Origin: Sphingomonas paucimobilis
GTDB lineage: Bacteria > Pseudomonadota > Alphaproteobacteria > Sphingomonadales > Sphingomonadaceae
Direction of reading: 5' to 3'
DNA length: 8,193 nucleotides
Assembly (NCBI GenBank): GCA_945860425.1
Contig: CAMAQU010000065.1
Coordinates: forward strand, 1 to 8,193
The stretch's first letter is position 1; each line of letters begins with the position of its first letter. Below, piece after piece: positions 1 to 6,377 of the stretch. Below the pieces are notes generated by a model, which had not been told where the DNA came from, did not search any database, and saw only the letters and a program-made list of their open reading frames with translations. A program made the translations under genes and the position numbers.

Positions 1-762
1 GCACCGCGATTTGTGTCGGTCACTTACGGCGCGGGCGGTTCCACGCGCGAACGCACACACGCTATGGTTGCGCGCATTGCGGCGCAAACCGATATTCCCG
101 CCGCTGCACATTTGACCTGTGTTGCCGCAAGCAAGGCGGAAATTGCCGAGATTGCGCAGAGTTATTGGGAGGCTGGCGTACGCCATATCGTGGCATTGCG
201 GGGGGATCCCCCCGAAATGGGGCAGGCCTTCACGCCGCATCCAGATGGCTATGCGTCTGCGGCAGATTTGGTGGCTGGCTTGCGCGATATTGCGCCGTTT
301 GAAATTTCCGTTGCCGCCTATCCCGAAATGCACCCGGAGGCGGTATCACCCGCGGCAGACCTTGATAATCTGAAGCGGAAGCTGGATGCCGGGGCCACGC
401 GCGCGATCAGCCAGTTTTTCTTTTCGCCGGAGGTGTTTTTCCGCTTTTGCGATGCGGCGGCAGCGGCCGGCATTTCAGCCGAAATTGTGCCGGGCATTTT
501 GCCCGTTTCAAATGTCGCTCAAGCGCGCAAATTTGCCCAATCCTGCGGCGCGACCATTCCCGATTGGATGGATCGCCTGTTTGAAGGGCTGGATGATCAC
601 CCGGCTGCGCGCCAGCTTGTGGCGGCGACCATTGCGGCAGAGATGAGCCGCAGGCTTTATGCGGGCGGCGTGCGCAATTTCCATTTTTACACTTTGAACC
701 GGGCAGAGCTGAGCTTTGCCATTTGTCATTTGTTGGGGCTTCGTCCCAAGGGAGCAAAATAA
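1..762 (+). CDS. metF: 5,10-methylenetetrahydrofolate reductase, 5'-truncated by window edge
   Basis: MetF is the FAD enzyme that reduces 5,10-methylene-THF to 5-methyl-THF in the cytosol, making the methyl donor for methionine synthase. The frame is open from base 1, so the gene starts outside the window; the GTG at 13 is an internal valine, not a start. About 253 residues are visible against roughly 296 in E. coli MetF, so some 50 N-terminal residues are missing, including the FEFFPP segment with the catalytic glutamate. Visible family motifs, in order, are FVSVTYGAGG (residues 4-13), AHLTC, ALRGD with the flavin-contacting aspartate near residue 69 (E. coli Asp120), SVAAYPE, NLKRKLDAGA, SQFFF, PGILPVSN, and the C-terminal HFYTLNRAE. 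It ends in a TAA one base before the metH1 start, and its last codons contain the metH1 ribosome site, so the two genes are surely co-transcribed. The family assignment is very secure. Confidence 0.96.
   Translation, partial: APRFVSVTYGAGGSTRERTHAMVARIAAQTDIPAAAHLTCVAASKAEIAEIAQSYWEAGVRHIVALRGDPPEMGQAFTPHPDGYASAADLVAGLRDIAPFEISVAAYPEMHPEAVSPAADLDNLKRKLDAGATRAISQFFFSPEVFFRFCDAAAAAGISAEIVPGILPVSNVAQARKFAQSCGATIPDWMDRLFEGLDDHPAARQLVAATIAAEMSRRLYAGGVRNFHFYTLNRAELSFAICHLLGLRPKGAK
751..754 (+). promoter_or_regulatory. Ribosome binding site of metH1
   Basis: GGAG (within AAGGGAGC) lies 9 nt before the ATG at 764 and inside the last codons of metF. It fixes the metH1 start at 764 rather than an in-frame upstream ATG at 716, which lies within metF and has no comparable site. 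Confidence 0.6.
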
Positions 763-763
763 C

Positions 764-1810
764 ATGTCTGCGCGGGAAAAATTGCTGGCCGAAGCGGCTA
801 AGCGGGTCTTGCTGACCGATGGGGCCTGGGGCACGCAAATTCAGACATTTGGGTTGGATGCAGCCGATTATGAGGGTGATCTTGGCCTGTCGCGCGACCA
901 GAAGGGCAATAACGATATATTGGCCCTGACACGGCCAGACGTGGTCGAAAAAATCGCGCGTGCCTATCTCGACGCTGGGTCTGACATTATCTCAACCAAC
1001 ACATTCAGCTCCACCCGGATCAGTCAGGCCGATTATGCGGCCGAGCATCTGGTGCGTGACCTGAACCTTGCCAATGCCGCCATCGCCCGCCGCGTCGCAG
1101 ATGACTATGCCGCCAAGGATGGCCGCCCGCGCTTTGTCGCAGGCGCAATTGGCCCGACCAACAAGACCTTGTCGCTCTCGCCCGATGTGAATGATCCGGG
1201 CTATCGGGAGATTGATTTTGACACGTTGAAAGACGTGTATCGGGAACAGGTTGATGCGCTGGTGGAAGGCGGGGTGGATTTCATCCTGATTGAAACCGTG
1301 TTCGATACGCTCAATGCCAAAGCGGGCATTATGGCGGTTATCGAGGCGCAAGACGCGCTGGGCCGGGATATTCCGCTGATGATTTCAATGACGCTCACCG
1401 ACTTGTCGGGGCGCAACTTGTCTGGCCATACGGTGGAGGCCTTCTGGCATGCCGTGCGCCATGCCCGGCCTTTGACCATTGGCTTGAACTGTTCCTTCGG
1501 GGCCGAGCAGCTTCGCCCGCATGTCAAACTGCTCTCCGGCGTCGCCGATACATTGCTGATGGTGTATCCCAATGCCGGGCTTCCCAATGAACTGGGCCAA
1601 TATGACGAACTGCCCGAGGAAACGGCCGGGCTGGTGCGGGAATGGGCGCAAGCAGGCCAAGTGAATATCTTGGGCGGATGCTGTGGGTCTACGCCGGCGC
1701 ATATCGCCGCAATTGGCCGCGCGGTGCAGGGCGTTGCGCCCCGTTCGATGCCGACGCCTCCCATTGCCACACGTCTGGCGGGCCTTGAGCCCATGACAAT
1801 CGCTGCCTGA
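764..1810 (+). CDS. metH1: Homocysteine S-methyltransferase module of split methionine synthase
   Basis: This 348-aa protein matches the N-terminal homocysteine-binding barrel of cobalamin-dependent methionine synthase (E. coli MetH residues ~1-350). It binds and activates homocysteine through zinc and accepts the methyl group from methylcobalamin. The three zinc cysteines are present: C243 in GLNCSFG, and C306 and C307 in GGCCGST, each four residues earlier than E. coli C247/C310/C311. Other family landmarks are LLTDGAWGT (16-24), KGNNDIL (47-53), STNTF (77-81), GPTNKT (130-135), SPDVNDP (139-145), ETVFDTLNAKAG (177-188) and PNAGLPNE (269-276). The protein ends at LAGLEPMTIAA, which aligns with the E. 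coli linker just before the folate domain, so it is a complete module and not a truncation. The remaining modules are encoded by the next gene, in another frame, 34 bp downstream. The stop is TGA followed by C. The symbol metH1 is descriptive; many annotations call this a homocysteine S-methyltransferase family protein. Confidence 0.93.
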   Translation: MSAREKLLAEAAKRVLLTDGAWGTQIQTFGLDAADYEGDLGLSRDQKGNNDILALTRPDVVEKIARAYLDAGSDIISTNTFSSTRISQADYAAEHLVRDLNLANAAIARRVADDYAAKDGRPRFVAGAIGPTNKTLSLSPDVNDPGYREIDFDTLKDVYREQVDALVEGGVDFILIETVFDTLNAKAGIMAVIEAQDALGRDIPLMISMTLTDLSGRNLSGHTVEAFWHAVRHARPLTIGLNCSFGAEQLRPHVKLLSGVADTLLMVYPNAGLPNELGQYDELPEETAGLVREWAQAGQVNILGGCCGSTPAHIAAIGRAVQGVAPRSMPTPPIATRLAGLEPMTIAA

Positions 1811-1844
1811 CCCAGCCTGTTTCAAAACGGATAATTCTCTTCTC
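1811..1844 (+). other. 34-bp metH1-metH2 intergenic spacer
   Basis: The spacer contains no hairpin, no T-run terminator and no clear ribosome site, so co-transcription of the two methionine synthase halves is expected. The metH2 frame is open back through the spacer to a TGA at 1794-1796, so it overlaps the last codons of metH1. Confidence 0.5.
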
Positions 1845-4448
1845 ATGACCACCCAAGCCTCAGCCAATTTCGTCAATATCGGCGAACGGACGAACGTCAC
1901 CGGCTCCGCCGCGTTCAAAAAGCTCATACTTGCAGGCGATTATGCCAAGGCCGTTGATGTCGCCCGCCAGCAGGTGGAAAATGGCGCACAGATTATCGAT
2001 GTGAACATGGATGAAGGTCTGCTCGACGCTGTCGAGGCGATGACCACATTCCTGAAACTGATCGCCGCAGAGCCGGATATTGCGCGCGTGCCGGTGATGA
2101 TCGACAGCTCAAAATGGGACGTCATAGAGGCTGGCCTGAAATGCGTTCCGGGCAAGCCCATCGTCAATTCGATCAGCATGAAGGAAGGCGAAGAGGCGTT
2201 TCTCTATCACGCCCGCAAATGCATGGCCTATGGTGCGGCTGTGGTTGTGATGGCCTTTGACGAAAAAGGGCAGGCGGACACCAAAGAGCGCAAGGTCGAA
2301 ATTTGCGCGCGCGCCTATAAGCTGCTGACAGGCATTGGCTTTCCGCCGGAAGATATCATCTTTGATCCCAATGTGTTCGCGGTCGCCACGGGTATTGAGG
2401 AGCATAACAATTACGGCGTCGATTTCATCGAAGCGGCCCGAGAGATCAAGGCGCGCTGCCCGCATGTGCATATTTCGGGTGGTCTTTCCAACCTGTCCTT
2501 CAGCTTTCGTGGCAATGAGCCTGTGCGCCGGGCGATGCACAGCGTCTTTTTGTATCACGCCATTCCAGCGGGCATGGATATGGCGATCGTCAATGCCGGG
2601 CAATTGGATGTCTATGACACGATTGACCCCGAATTGCGGGACGCCTGTGAGGATGTTGTCCTCAACCGTCACCCAGATTCAACCGAGCGGCTGATCACGC
2701 TGGCAGAGCGGTTTAAGGGCACGGATGCCGTTGCCGAAAAGGCCGCCGAAGAATGGCGCAGCTGGCCCGTGACCAAGCGGCTGGAGCATGCGTTGGTCAA
2801 GGGGATCGACGCCTATATCGTTGAGGATACGGAAGAAGCGCGCCAACAGGCCGTGCGCCCGATTGAAGTCATTGAAGGCCCGTTGATGGACGGCATGAAT
2901 GTCGTCGGTGATTTGTTCGGATCGGGCAAAATGTTCCTGCCGCAGGTCGTGAAGTCGGCGCGCGTTATGAAAAAGGCGGTGGCGCACCTCATCCCCTTTA
3001 TCGAGGATGAGAAGGAAGAAGGGCATAAGGCCAAGGGCCGGATCATCATGGCGACCGTCAAGGGCGATGTGCATGATATTGGGAAGAACATCGTTGGCGT
3101 TGTGCTTCAGTGCAATGGCTATGAAGTGATTGATCTGGGCGTCATGGTCGCCTGGTCAGATATTTTGAAGGCCGCGAAGGACAATGATGCCGACATTATC
3201 GGCCTGTCTGGACTCATCACGCCGTCGCTGGATGAGATGGTGACGGTGGCTGAGGAAATGCAGCGGGCGGGCTTTACCATCCCCTTGCTGATTGGCGGGG
3301 CGACAACGTCAAAGGTGCATACAGCCCTGAAGATCGACCCCGTTTATGACGGCCCAGTCATCCATGTGTTGGATGCCAGCCGCGCCGTGGGTGTCGCATC
3401 GCAATTGCTGTCAGACACGCAGCGTGATGGCTTTGTAGAGGCAACTGCTGCGGATTATCAGCATGTGCGCGATGTGCGTGCAGGCAAGGAAGCCAGCGTG
3501 CTTCTTTCCCTTGCCGATGCGCGCGCCAATGGCTTTGTTGCAGGCATGGCGCATAAGGCGCCGCCGCCCGCGCAGCCGGGCCTGCATGTCTTTGACGCTT
3601 GGAGCCTTGAGGATTTGCGCGGCGTGATCGATTGGACGCCGTTCTTCCGGGCTTGGGAATTGCATGGGACTTATCCCGCAATTCTCGACGATGCTATTGT
3701 TGGGGAAAGTGCGCGCAACCTTTTTGCCGATGCCAATAAGATGCTCGACACGATCATTGCCGAAAAATGGCTGACGGCGCGCGGTGTGGTCGGCCTTTGG
3801 CCCTGCGCCCGTGATGGGGATGATGTTGTTATTCATCTGGCCGAGGAAGAGCGGCATGTGACCTTCAGCTTCTTGCGCCAGCAAATCCGCAAGAGCCGGG
3901 ATCGCGCCAATATGTGCCTTGCCGACTTTATCAGCCCGGATGGCGATTGGATAGGCGGCTTTGCCGTCGGCATTCACGGCATTGATCCGCATATTGCCCG
4001 CTTCCGCGCGGCGCATGATGATTATCAGGATATTCTTCTTAAGGCCTTGGCAGATCGCTTTGCCGAAGCCTTTGCCGAACGACTGCATCAGCATGTCCGC
4101 ACCAACCTATGGGCGTATGCGCCGAGCGAACAGCTGACCAATGAGGCCCTGATCCGCGAGGAATATCGTGGCATTCGCCCAGCACCCGGCTATCCAGTCT
4201 GTCCAGACCATAGCCATAAGCCGATGCTGTTTGAGCTGTTGAAAGCAGGCGACACGACGGGCCTGACGCTGACAGAGAGCTTTGCGATGCTGCCAACGGC
4301 GGCTGTGTCCGGCTTTTACTTTGGCCATCCAGACAGTGAGTATTTTGGCGTTGCTCGCATTGGGCAGGATCAGCTGGAAGATTATGCGCAACGGCGCGGC
4401 GTTGATCTGGAGACGGCCACGCGCTGGTTGCGGCCCAATCTCGACTAA
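1845..4448 (+). CDS. metH: Methionine synthase, folate-, cobalamin- and AdoMet-binding modules
   Basis: This 867-aa protein aligns end to end with E. coli MetH from the start of its folate domain to its C-terminus. The order is: pterin-binding barrel (~8-270; NIGERTNVTG, IDSSKWDVIEAGLKC, VMAFDEKGQAD, FDPNVFAVATGIEEHNNY); cobalamin cap helices (~310-390); the Rossmann cobalamin domain (~398-530) with GDVHDIGKN; a proline-rich linker (~570-580); and the activation domain (~590-867). His410 is the cobalt ligand of the DxHxxG motif. Asp408 and Ser461 complete the ligand triad, and Ser455 and Thr459 match E. coli S804 and T808. In the activation domain, D596 (IDWTPF) and RPAPGY (778-783) mark the AdoMet site. 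It should therefore move methyl groups from 5-methyl-THF through cobalamin to homocysteine and be re-methylated with AdoMet after oxidation, with reduction by a flavodoxin-type partner. The homocysteine module is missing here and is supplied by the preceding gene. No good Shine-Dalgarno precedes the ATG; only a poor CGGA lies 13 nt upstream. Confidence 0.96.
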   Translation: MTTQASANFVNIGERTNVTGSAAFKKLILAGDYAKAVDVARQQVENGAQIIDVNMDEGLLDAVEAMTTFLKLIAAEPDIARVPVMIDSSKWDVIEAGLKCVPGKPIVNSISMKEGEEAFLYHARKCMAYGAAVVVMAFDEKGQADTKERKVEICARAYKLLTGIGFPPEDIIFDPNVFAVATGIEEHNNYGVDFIEAAREIKARCPHVHISGGLSNLSFSFRGNEPVRRAMHSVFLYHAIPAGMDMAIVNAGQLDVYDTIDPELRDACEDVVLNRHPDSTERLITLAERFKGTDAVAEKAAEEWRSWPVTKRLEHALVKGIDAYIVEDTEEARQQAVRPIEVIEGPLMDGMNVVGDLFGSGKMFLPQVVKSARVMKKAVAHLIPFIEDEKEEGHKAKGRIIMATVKGDVHDIGKNIVGVVLQCNGYEVIDLGVMVAWSDILKAAKDNDADIIGLSGLITPSLDEMVTVAEEMQRAGFTIPLLIGGATTSKVHTALKIDPVYDGPVIHVLDASRAVGVASQLLSDTQRDGFVEATAADYQHVRDVRAGKEASVLLSLADARANGFVAGMAHKAPPPAQPGLHVFDAWSLEDLRGVIDWTPFFRAWELHGTYPAILDDAIVGESARNLFADANKMLDTIIAEKWLTARGVVGLWPCARDGDDVVIHLAEEERHVTFSFLRQQIRKSRDRANMCLADFISPDGDWIGGFAVGIHGIDPHIARFRAAHDDYQDILLKALADRFAEAFAERLHQHVRTNLWAYAPSEQLTNEALIREEYRGIRPAPGYPVCPDHSHKPMLFELLKAGDTTGLTLTESFAMLPTAAVSGFYFGHPDSEYFGVARIGQDQLEDYAQRRGVDLETATRWLRPNLD

Positions 4449-4457
4449 CCCAGAAAA

Positions 4458-4486
4458 TGGCCCGCGCCGAAGAATCGGGCGGGCCA
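4458..4486. terminator. Bidirectional intrinsic terminator between convergent genes
   Basis: A perfect 8-bp GC-rich stem is formed by TGGCCCGC (4458-4465) and GCGGGCCA (4479-4486), with a 13-nt loop. On the minus strand the stem is followed directly by TTTTC, which suits the end of the lipoprotein gene. On the plus strand GATTTCT follows, a weaker U-rich tail, for the end of the metH2 transcript. The hairpin occupies the 48-bp gap between two convergent stop codons, where a shared terminator is expected. Confidence 0.75.
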
Positions 4487-4496
4487 GATTTCTACC

Positions 4497-5180
4497 TTAG
4501 CGCGCTTTTGCCTTTTTCGGGGGCGGGGGCACGGTGATCTTCACGGTTTCGCCTGTATTTCCGGGAAATCCGGTGAACATAGCTTCGACCAAATTGGGTA
4601 CCAAATAGGTCAGATCATTGTTGAGCGATTGGGCTTGCGCCTTGCCTTCAAAAACACGCTCAGCCGTTCCGGCCCGCTCAATCTTCACCTCTAGCTGGCT
4701 GGTGTAAACGGTATAGCTTTCAATTTCGTCGCGAAAGCCGCCGGGGCCAAAGAGAAAGGGATCATAAAATCCCGGATAATAGCCAAATCGTTGCCCGCGA
4801 TAGGGTCTGCCCCAAGCCCCACACCAAGGGTCAAAATAGCCGAAGCAGCGGCCGAAATTTGAGCTTGGCGCGCTGCGCATTTTTTCCCGCCCTGCGTCAA
4901 CGCTGTAGCGCATTTGCACGACAAGGTTCGCTGCTTCTCCGGATTCGGCAGGGCGGAAGCCAAGCGCTGTAAGCTTGCCGGACACTAGCTTTGCATAGCT
5001 GCCAAATTCCAGCCCGCCTTCAAGAGCTGGATCGGCGGCACGAATGCTGAAGCTTTGCCCTTCTGCAGCGGGCATTTGCTGAAACCGGCTGACTTTTGCA
5101 TTAAAACTTTGCGCGCACCCTGCGAGCGCCAATAAGGCGAGAGGCGCTACTGCTTTTAAAACCGTTGATATGGTCGACAT
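4497..5180 (-). CDS. DUF4136-type outer-membrane lipoprotein, function unknown
   Basis: This is a predicted lipoprotein of 227 aa. It has a short N-terminus, a hydrophobic stretch (about residues 8-20) and a lipobox LALAGC with the lipidated cysteine at C22. The next residue is Ala, with no Asp retention signal, so outer-membrane sorting is likely. The mature part, with SFSIRAADPALEGG, a SYAKLVSGKLTALGF segment and NLVVQMRYSVDAG, resembles the DUF4136 family of proteobacterial lipoproteins; I recognise this by pattern only. Residues ~108-149 form a segment rich in Gly, Phe, Tyr, Trp and Pro with two cysteines (C112, C120). A strand-rich tail (SYTVYTSQLEVKIER) and a Pro/Lys/Arg C-terminus (PPPPKKAKAR) follow. 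An in-frame ATG nine bases upstream (5189) would add MKN. I prefer 5180 because AAGGG lies 9 nt before it but directly abuts the upstream ATG. The gene is convergent with metH2 and lies 88 bp downstream of trpS on the same strand. No specific function can be assigned. Confidence 0.85.
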   Translation of the reverse strand: MSTISTVLKAVAPLALLALAGCAQSFNAKVSRFQQMPAAEGQSFSIRAADPALEGGLEFGSYAKLVSGKLTALGFRPAESGEAANLVVQMRYSVDAGREKMRSAPSSNFGRCFGYFDPWCGAWGRPYRGQRFGYYPGFYDPFLFGPGGFRDEIESYTVYTSQLEVKIERAGTAERVFEGKAQAQSLNNDLTYLVPNLVEAMFTGFPGNTGETVKITVPPPPKKAKAR

Positions 5181-5189
5181 GTTTTTCAT

Positions 5190-5194
5190 CCCTT
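5190..5194 (-). promoter_or_regulatory. Ribosome binding site of the lipoprotein gene
   Basis: AAGGG on the minus strand sits 9 nt before the ATG at 5180 and 0 nt before the ATG at 5189. The normal spacing favours the shorter protein. Confidence 0.55.
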
Positions 5195-5206
5195 GAACGA
5201 CTCAAC
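5193..5206. repeat. Dyad repeat copy 1 in lipoprotein leader
   Basis: TTGAACGACTCAAC contains an inverted repeat TTGA-N5-TCAA. It is 12/14 identical, in the same orientation, to a second copy at 5260-5273. It overlaps the lipoprotein gene's AAGGG ribosome site. It may be an operator-like site; that is inference. Confidence 0.35.
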
Positions 5207-5259
5207 CCACCAGCGGGCATTATGCTCGATCAAAATCTATGAGTTGTGCTGAATGGCGG

Positions 5260-5273
5260 TTGAACGGATCAAC
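5260..5273. repeat. Dyad repeat copy 2 at trpS stop / lipoprotein upstream region
   Basis: TTGAACGGATCAAC contains the same TTGA-N5-TCAA dyad as the copy at 5193-5206, 67 bp away. With one more base on the left (5259) the arms become GTTGA and TCAAC. It overlaps the trpS stop codon. No T-run follows on the minus strand, so a trpS terminator is unlikely. Confidence 0.35.
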
Positions 5274-6279
5274 GTTGCAATCCCAAAGCTTTATAGGCCG
5301 CCGCCAGCGTCGGGGTGGCAAGGGTTGCTGCCCGTTCGGCCCCCTTAATCAAAATGGCGTCCAGCGCCGCTGTATCGGCACGCAGGGCGTTAAAGCGGTC
5401 GGATATCGGCTTGAGTGTCTCGATCAGCACTTCTGCCAAAGCGGGCTTAAATGCGCCAAAGCCCTGTCCCTCAAAACGCGTAAGAACGGCCTGCACGCTG
5501 TCCCCGGTTAGGCTGGCATAAATACCGACAAGATTTTGCGCCTCTGGGCGGCCTTCAAGGTCCTTTTCCAGCAGAGGTAAGGGCGCAGGGTCGGTCTTTG
5601 CCTTGCGTATCTTTTGCAGGATCATGTCGGCATCATCGGTCAGGTTGATGCGGCTCATATCCGACGGGTCGGACTTGGACATTTTGGCCGAGCCATCGCG
5701 CAGGCTCATGATACGAGCCGCACCGCTTTTGGGAATGATCGGCTCTGGCAGAGTGAAGATTGGCGCGTCTTCTGAGGCAAAGTCATTGTTGAACTTTTGC
5801 GCAATGTCGCGCGCCAGCTCCAGATGCTGTTTCTGGTCATCACCGACGGGCACATGTGTTGCCTGATAGAGCAGAACATCTGCAGCTTGGAGGACGGGAT
5901 AGGTGAAGAGCGCGATGGAGGCACCCTCGCGGTTTTTGCCCGATTTGTCTTTGAACTGCGTCATGCGGTTCAGCCATCCCATACGCGCGGTGCCATTGAG
6001 CAGCCATTGCAGCTCTGCATGGGCGGGCACGCGGGCTTGATTGAACAGGATCGATCGATCCGTATCGATGCCGCATGCGACCAAGGCAGCGGCCATTTCA
6101 CGCGTGTTAGAGGCAAGCTCGGCTGGGTTGTGGGGCAGGCTGATCGCGTGGAGGTCGGCCAGGAAATAGAGGCAATCGCCTGCGACATCGTCCTGCATCT
6201 GGACCCAGTTGCGGATCGCGCCCAGATAATTGCCAAGGTGCAGGCTGCCCGTGGGCTGAATACCGGAAACGACGCGCAT
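5269..6279 (-). CDS. trpS: Tryptophanyl-tRNA synthetase
   Basis: TrpRS is a cytosolic class I aminoacyl-tRNA synthetase that activates tryptophan with ATP and charges tRNA-Trp. The predicted 336 aa match the usual bacterial length (E. coli 334). The N-terminus RVVSGIQPTG is followed by the HIGH-type signature as HLGN (residues 14-17). Then come FLADLHAIS, the tryptophan-site segment YPVLQAADVLLY with its aspartate at 134, the ATP-site VPVGDDQKQHLELARDIA, and the KMSKS loop at 199-203 within AKMSKSDP. All core motifs are intact. An in-frame ATG at 6285 would add MK. I prefer 6279 because the AAGGA-type site lies about 8 nt before it but only 2 nt before the upstream ATG, and the family typically begins MRVVSGIQPTG. 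The gene follows murJ by 92 bp on the same strand. Confidence 0.96.
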   Translation of the reverse strand: MRVVSGIQPTGSLHLGNYLGAIRNWVQMQDDVAGDCLYFLADLHAISLPHNPAELASNTREMAAALVACGIDTDRSILFNQARVPAHAELQWLLNGTARMGWLNRMTQFKDKSGKNREGASIALFTYPVLQAADVLLYQATHVPVGDDQKQHLELARDIAQKFNNDFASEDAPIFTLPEPIIPKSGAARIMSLRDGSAKMSKSDPSDMSRINLTDDADMILQKIRKAKTDPAPLPLLEKDLEGRPEAQNLVGIYASLTGDSVQAVLTRFEGQGFGAFKPALAEVLIETLKPISDRFNALRADTAALDAILIKGAERAATLATPTLAAAYKALGLQR

Positions 6280-6287
6280 CTTCATCT

Positions 6288-6292
6288 TCCTT
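6288..6292 (-). promoter_or_regulatory. Ribosome binding site of trpS
   Basis: The minus strand reads AAGGA here (within AGAAGGAAG). It is 8 nt from the ATG at 6279 and 2 nt from the ATG at 6285, which favours the 336-aa start. Confidence 0.5.
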
Positions 6293-6310
6293 CTATCGGA
6301 CGGTTGGACT

Positions 6311-6343
6311 CGCCCGATCGCTGTGTCTTTGGACGACCGGGCG
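6311..6343 (-). other. Imperfect hairpin in the murJ-trpS gap
   Basis: CGCCCGATCG (6311-6320) and CGACCGGGCG (6334-6343) can form a 10-bp stem with one A-C mismatch and a 13-nt loop. It lies in the 92-bp gap between the murJ stop and the trpS start. No T-run follows on the minus strand, so it is not a convincing intrinsic terminator. It could be a processing or attenuating structure, or chance in GC-rich DNA. I see no clear promoter in the gap. Confidence 0.3.
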
Positions 6344-6377
6344 GATGCCCTGTCAGTCGCTGTTGCGCAAGGGGGTA

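Noticed and set aside
407..838. Minus-strand open frame spanning the metF-metH1 junction
   Set aside because: It is antisense to two well-supported genes and gives a low-complexity Pro/Arg/Gln-rich product without motifs.
1811..1844. SAM or cobalamin riboswitch before metH2
   Set aside because: The spacer is only 34 bp, far too short for either. Any riboswitch or SAH-responsive operator for the cluster would lie upstream of metF, outside the window.
764..4448. metH broken by frameshift into a pseudogene
   Set aside because: The break falls exactly at a domain linker. Both parts have plausible start codons and no conserved residue is lost, and all checked catalytic residues are present. This fits a functional split better than decay.
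5219..5224. CATAAT as a -10 box for the lipoprotein gene (minus strand)
   Set aside because: The position, 38 nt before the start codon, is plausible. However, no TTGACA-like box is found 16-18 bp upstream, so the promoter call is not supportable.
6311..6343. Intrinsic terminator between murJ and trpS
   Set aside because: A stem can form, but no T-run follows it on the transcribed strand. It is kept only as a low-confidence hairpin.
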